Below, piece by piece: positions 6,690 to 7,520 of a stretch of 7,520 bases of DNA. How positions within the stretch are numbered: position 1 is the stretch's first letter; the number at the start of each line of letters is the position of its first letter. Both the position numbers and the translations under genes were made by a program. The stretch lies in the NCBI GenBank assembly GCA_013695245.1, contig JACDAW010000513.1, positions 1 to 7,520 on the forward strand, written 5' to 3'. The stretch comes from Pyrinomonadaceae bacterium (GTDB taxonomy: Bacteria > Acidobacteriota > Blastocatellia > Pyrinomonadales > Pyrinomonadaceae). Below the pieces are notes generated by a model. The model saw only the letters and a program-made list of their open reading frames with translations, was not told where the DNA came from and did no database searches.

Positions 6690-7520
6690 ATGACAATGGC
6701 ATCCTTCACGCTTCACCGCCCGCACACGCTCGCTGAAGCGTTTCAAATCTTAGATGAACACGCGGGCGATGCGCGCATCGTCGCGGGCGGCAGCGACCTC
6801 GTCATCAACATGCGCATGAGAATCCAGACGCCCGCGCACGTCGTCGAGCTTCGCGGGATCAACGAACTGCGCGGCGTTCGCTTCGACCAGAGCGCAGGTT
6901 TAAGCGTCGGCGCGTTGACAACCGTATCCGCGCTCGCAAGTGATCCGTTGATCGGAGAGCGTTTTAGTGTCGTGGCGTCGGCTGCGCAGCAAGTTGCGGG
7001 GCCGAACATCAGGAACATGGCGACGGTCGGCGGCAACCTCTGTCTCGACACGCGCTGCGTCTATTACAATCAATCTTACTTCTGGCGGAAGTCGAATAAT
7101 TTCTGTTTGAAGAAGGACGGCAGCGTGTGCCACGTCGCGCCCGGCGGAAAGAAGTGTTGGGCGGCCGCTTCGGGCGATCTCGCGCCCGCTCTCCTCGCGC
7201 TCAATGCCTCCGTGCGTCTTGCCAGCCCGCAGGGTGAACGCACGCTTCCCCTCTCCGAGTTTTACATCAACGACGGCATCGAGAAATATGATCTTCGCCC
7301 GAATGAGATTTTGTGTGAAGTCATTGTGCCCGCCGAATACGCCGACTGGCGCGGGCGTTATGAGAAATATCGTGTGCGCGACTCGATTGATTACCCGCTG
7401 GCGAGCGCGGCCGTTGCGGTCAAAGTTGACGATGCGGGAAACTGCGCGGGCGCGCGCGTCGCCGTCACGGCCGTCAACCCAAGCCCGCGCGTCGTTGAAG
7501 GCATCAACGAGTTGTTCGTC
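6690..7520 (+). CDS. FAD-binding subunit with extra [4Fe-4S] loop, 4-hydroxybenzoyl-CoA reductase-like (HcrB-like), 3' end outside window
   Basis: The FAD-binding middle subunit of the molybdenum enzyme; 277 residues are seen and the frame is still open at the right edge (HcrB is about 320 residues). The family's FAD motifs are present: 'RIVAGGSDLVINMRM' (29-43) and 'ATVGGNLC' (111-118). Right after the second comes a cysteine-rich insertion, 'DTRCVYYNQSYFW' (120-132), 'NFCLKKDGSVCHV' (137-149) and 'KKCWAAASGDLAPALLAL' (154-171), with C123, C139, C147 and C156, plus C118. In Thauera HcrB these four positions, offset by one (C122, C138, C146, C155 by recollection), hold a [4Fe-4S] cluster absent from ordinary xanthine and CO dehydrogenases. 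The 'NQS..W' and 'SGDLAPALL' wording also follows HcrB. The first ATG at 6690 and another at 6696 are equally possible; neither has a clear Shine-Dalgarno. It begins 11 nt after the Uma2 gene. 'RDSIDYPLASAAVAV' (230-244) opens the C-terminal CO-dehydrogenase-flavoprotein domain. Confidence 0.9.
   Translation, partial: MTMASFTLHRPHTLAEAFQILDEHAGDARIVAGGSDLVINMRMRIQTPAHVVELRGINELRGVRFDQSAGLSVGALTTVSALASDPLIGERFSVVASAAQQVAGPNIRNMATVGGNLCLDTRCVYYNQSYFWRKSNNFCLKKDGSVCHVAPGGKKCWAAASGDLAPALLALNASVRLASPQGERTLPLSEFYINDGIEKYDLRPNEILCEVIVPAEYADWRGRYEKYRVRDSIDYPLASAAVAVKVDDAGNCAGARVAVTAVNPSPRVVEGINELFV

Overview
The window reads left to right entirely on the + strand and looks like a moderately GC-rich bacterial chromosome. 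The best taxonomic clue is the first gene, a Calx-beta plus DUF4214-type surface protein. Its C-terminal wording (a 'REPDAAGFQFW' block, 'EFNKAFVLMQYFGYLRRN', 'GYDFWLTKLN', 'EYRRRFG') is a style I associate with Acidobacteriota of the Blastocatellia/Pyrinomonadales group. That assignment is inference from family resemblance; no rRNA or marker gene is present. No tRNA, rRNA, CRISPR array, insertion sequence or phage gene was seen.

Layout. (1) Positions 3-1214 hold the C-terminal part of a secreted or surface protein, cut by the left edge. (2) Positions 1215-1381 are a non-coding spacer with two consecutive hairpins (the second a convincing intrinsic terminator) and a good sigma-70-type promoter with a perfect TATAAT. 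(3) Positions 1382-3220 hold panB and panC, two steps of pantothenate (CoA precursor) synthesis. (4) From 3250 to the right edge lies a molybdenum hydroxylase operon: a small 2[2Fe-2S] subunit, a large molybdopterin subunit, an unrelated Uma2-family (PD-(D/E)XK-like) gene, and an FAD subunit cut by the right edge. All gaps from panB onward are short (51, 29, 35, 13 and 11 nt), so one transcript from the promoter before panB could cover everything.

The main finding is the identity of the molybdenum enzyme. The FAD subunit carries the cysteine-rich insertion (C123, C139, C147, C156, plus C118) that in the xanthine-oxidase family marks 4-hydroxybenzoyl-CoA reductase (HcrABC/HbaBCD), where it binds an extra [4Fe-4S] cluster. 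The large and small subunits also match HcrA and HcrC as I remember them, in length, motifs and likely active-site residues. So the complex is better read as a 4-hydroxybenzoyl-CoA reductase-like enzyme, possibly running reductively from a low-potential donor, than as a generic xanthine or CO dehydrogenase. The exact substrate is unproven.

The second oddity is the Uma2 gene between the large and FAD subunit genes. Its GC content is visibly lower (about 48% by hand count over 6121-6540) than the surrounding subunit genes (about 60% or more in sampled lines). panBC next to an enzyme expected to act on a CoA thioester is suggestive, but may be coincidence.
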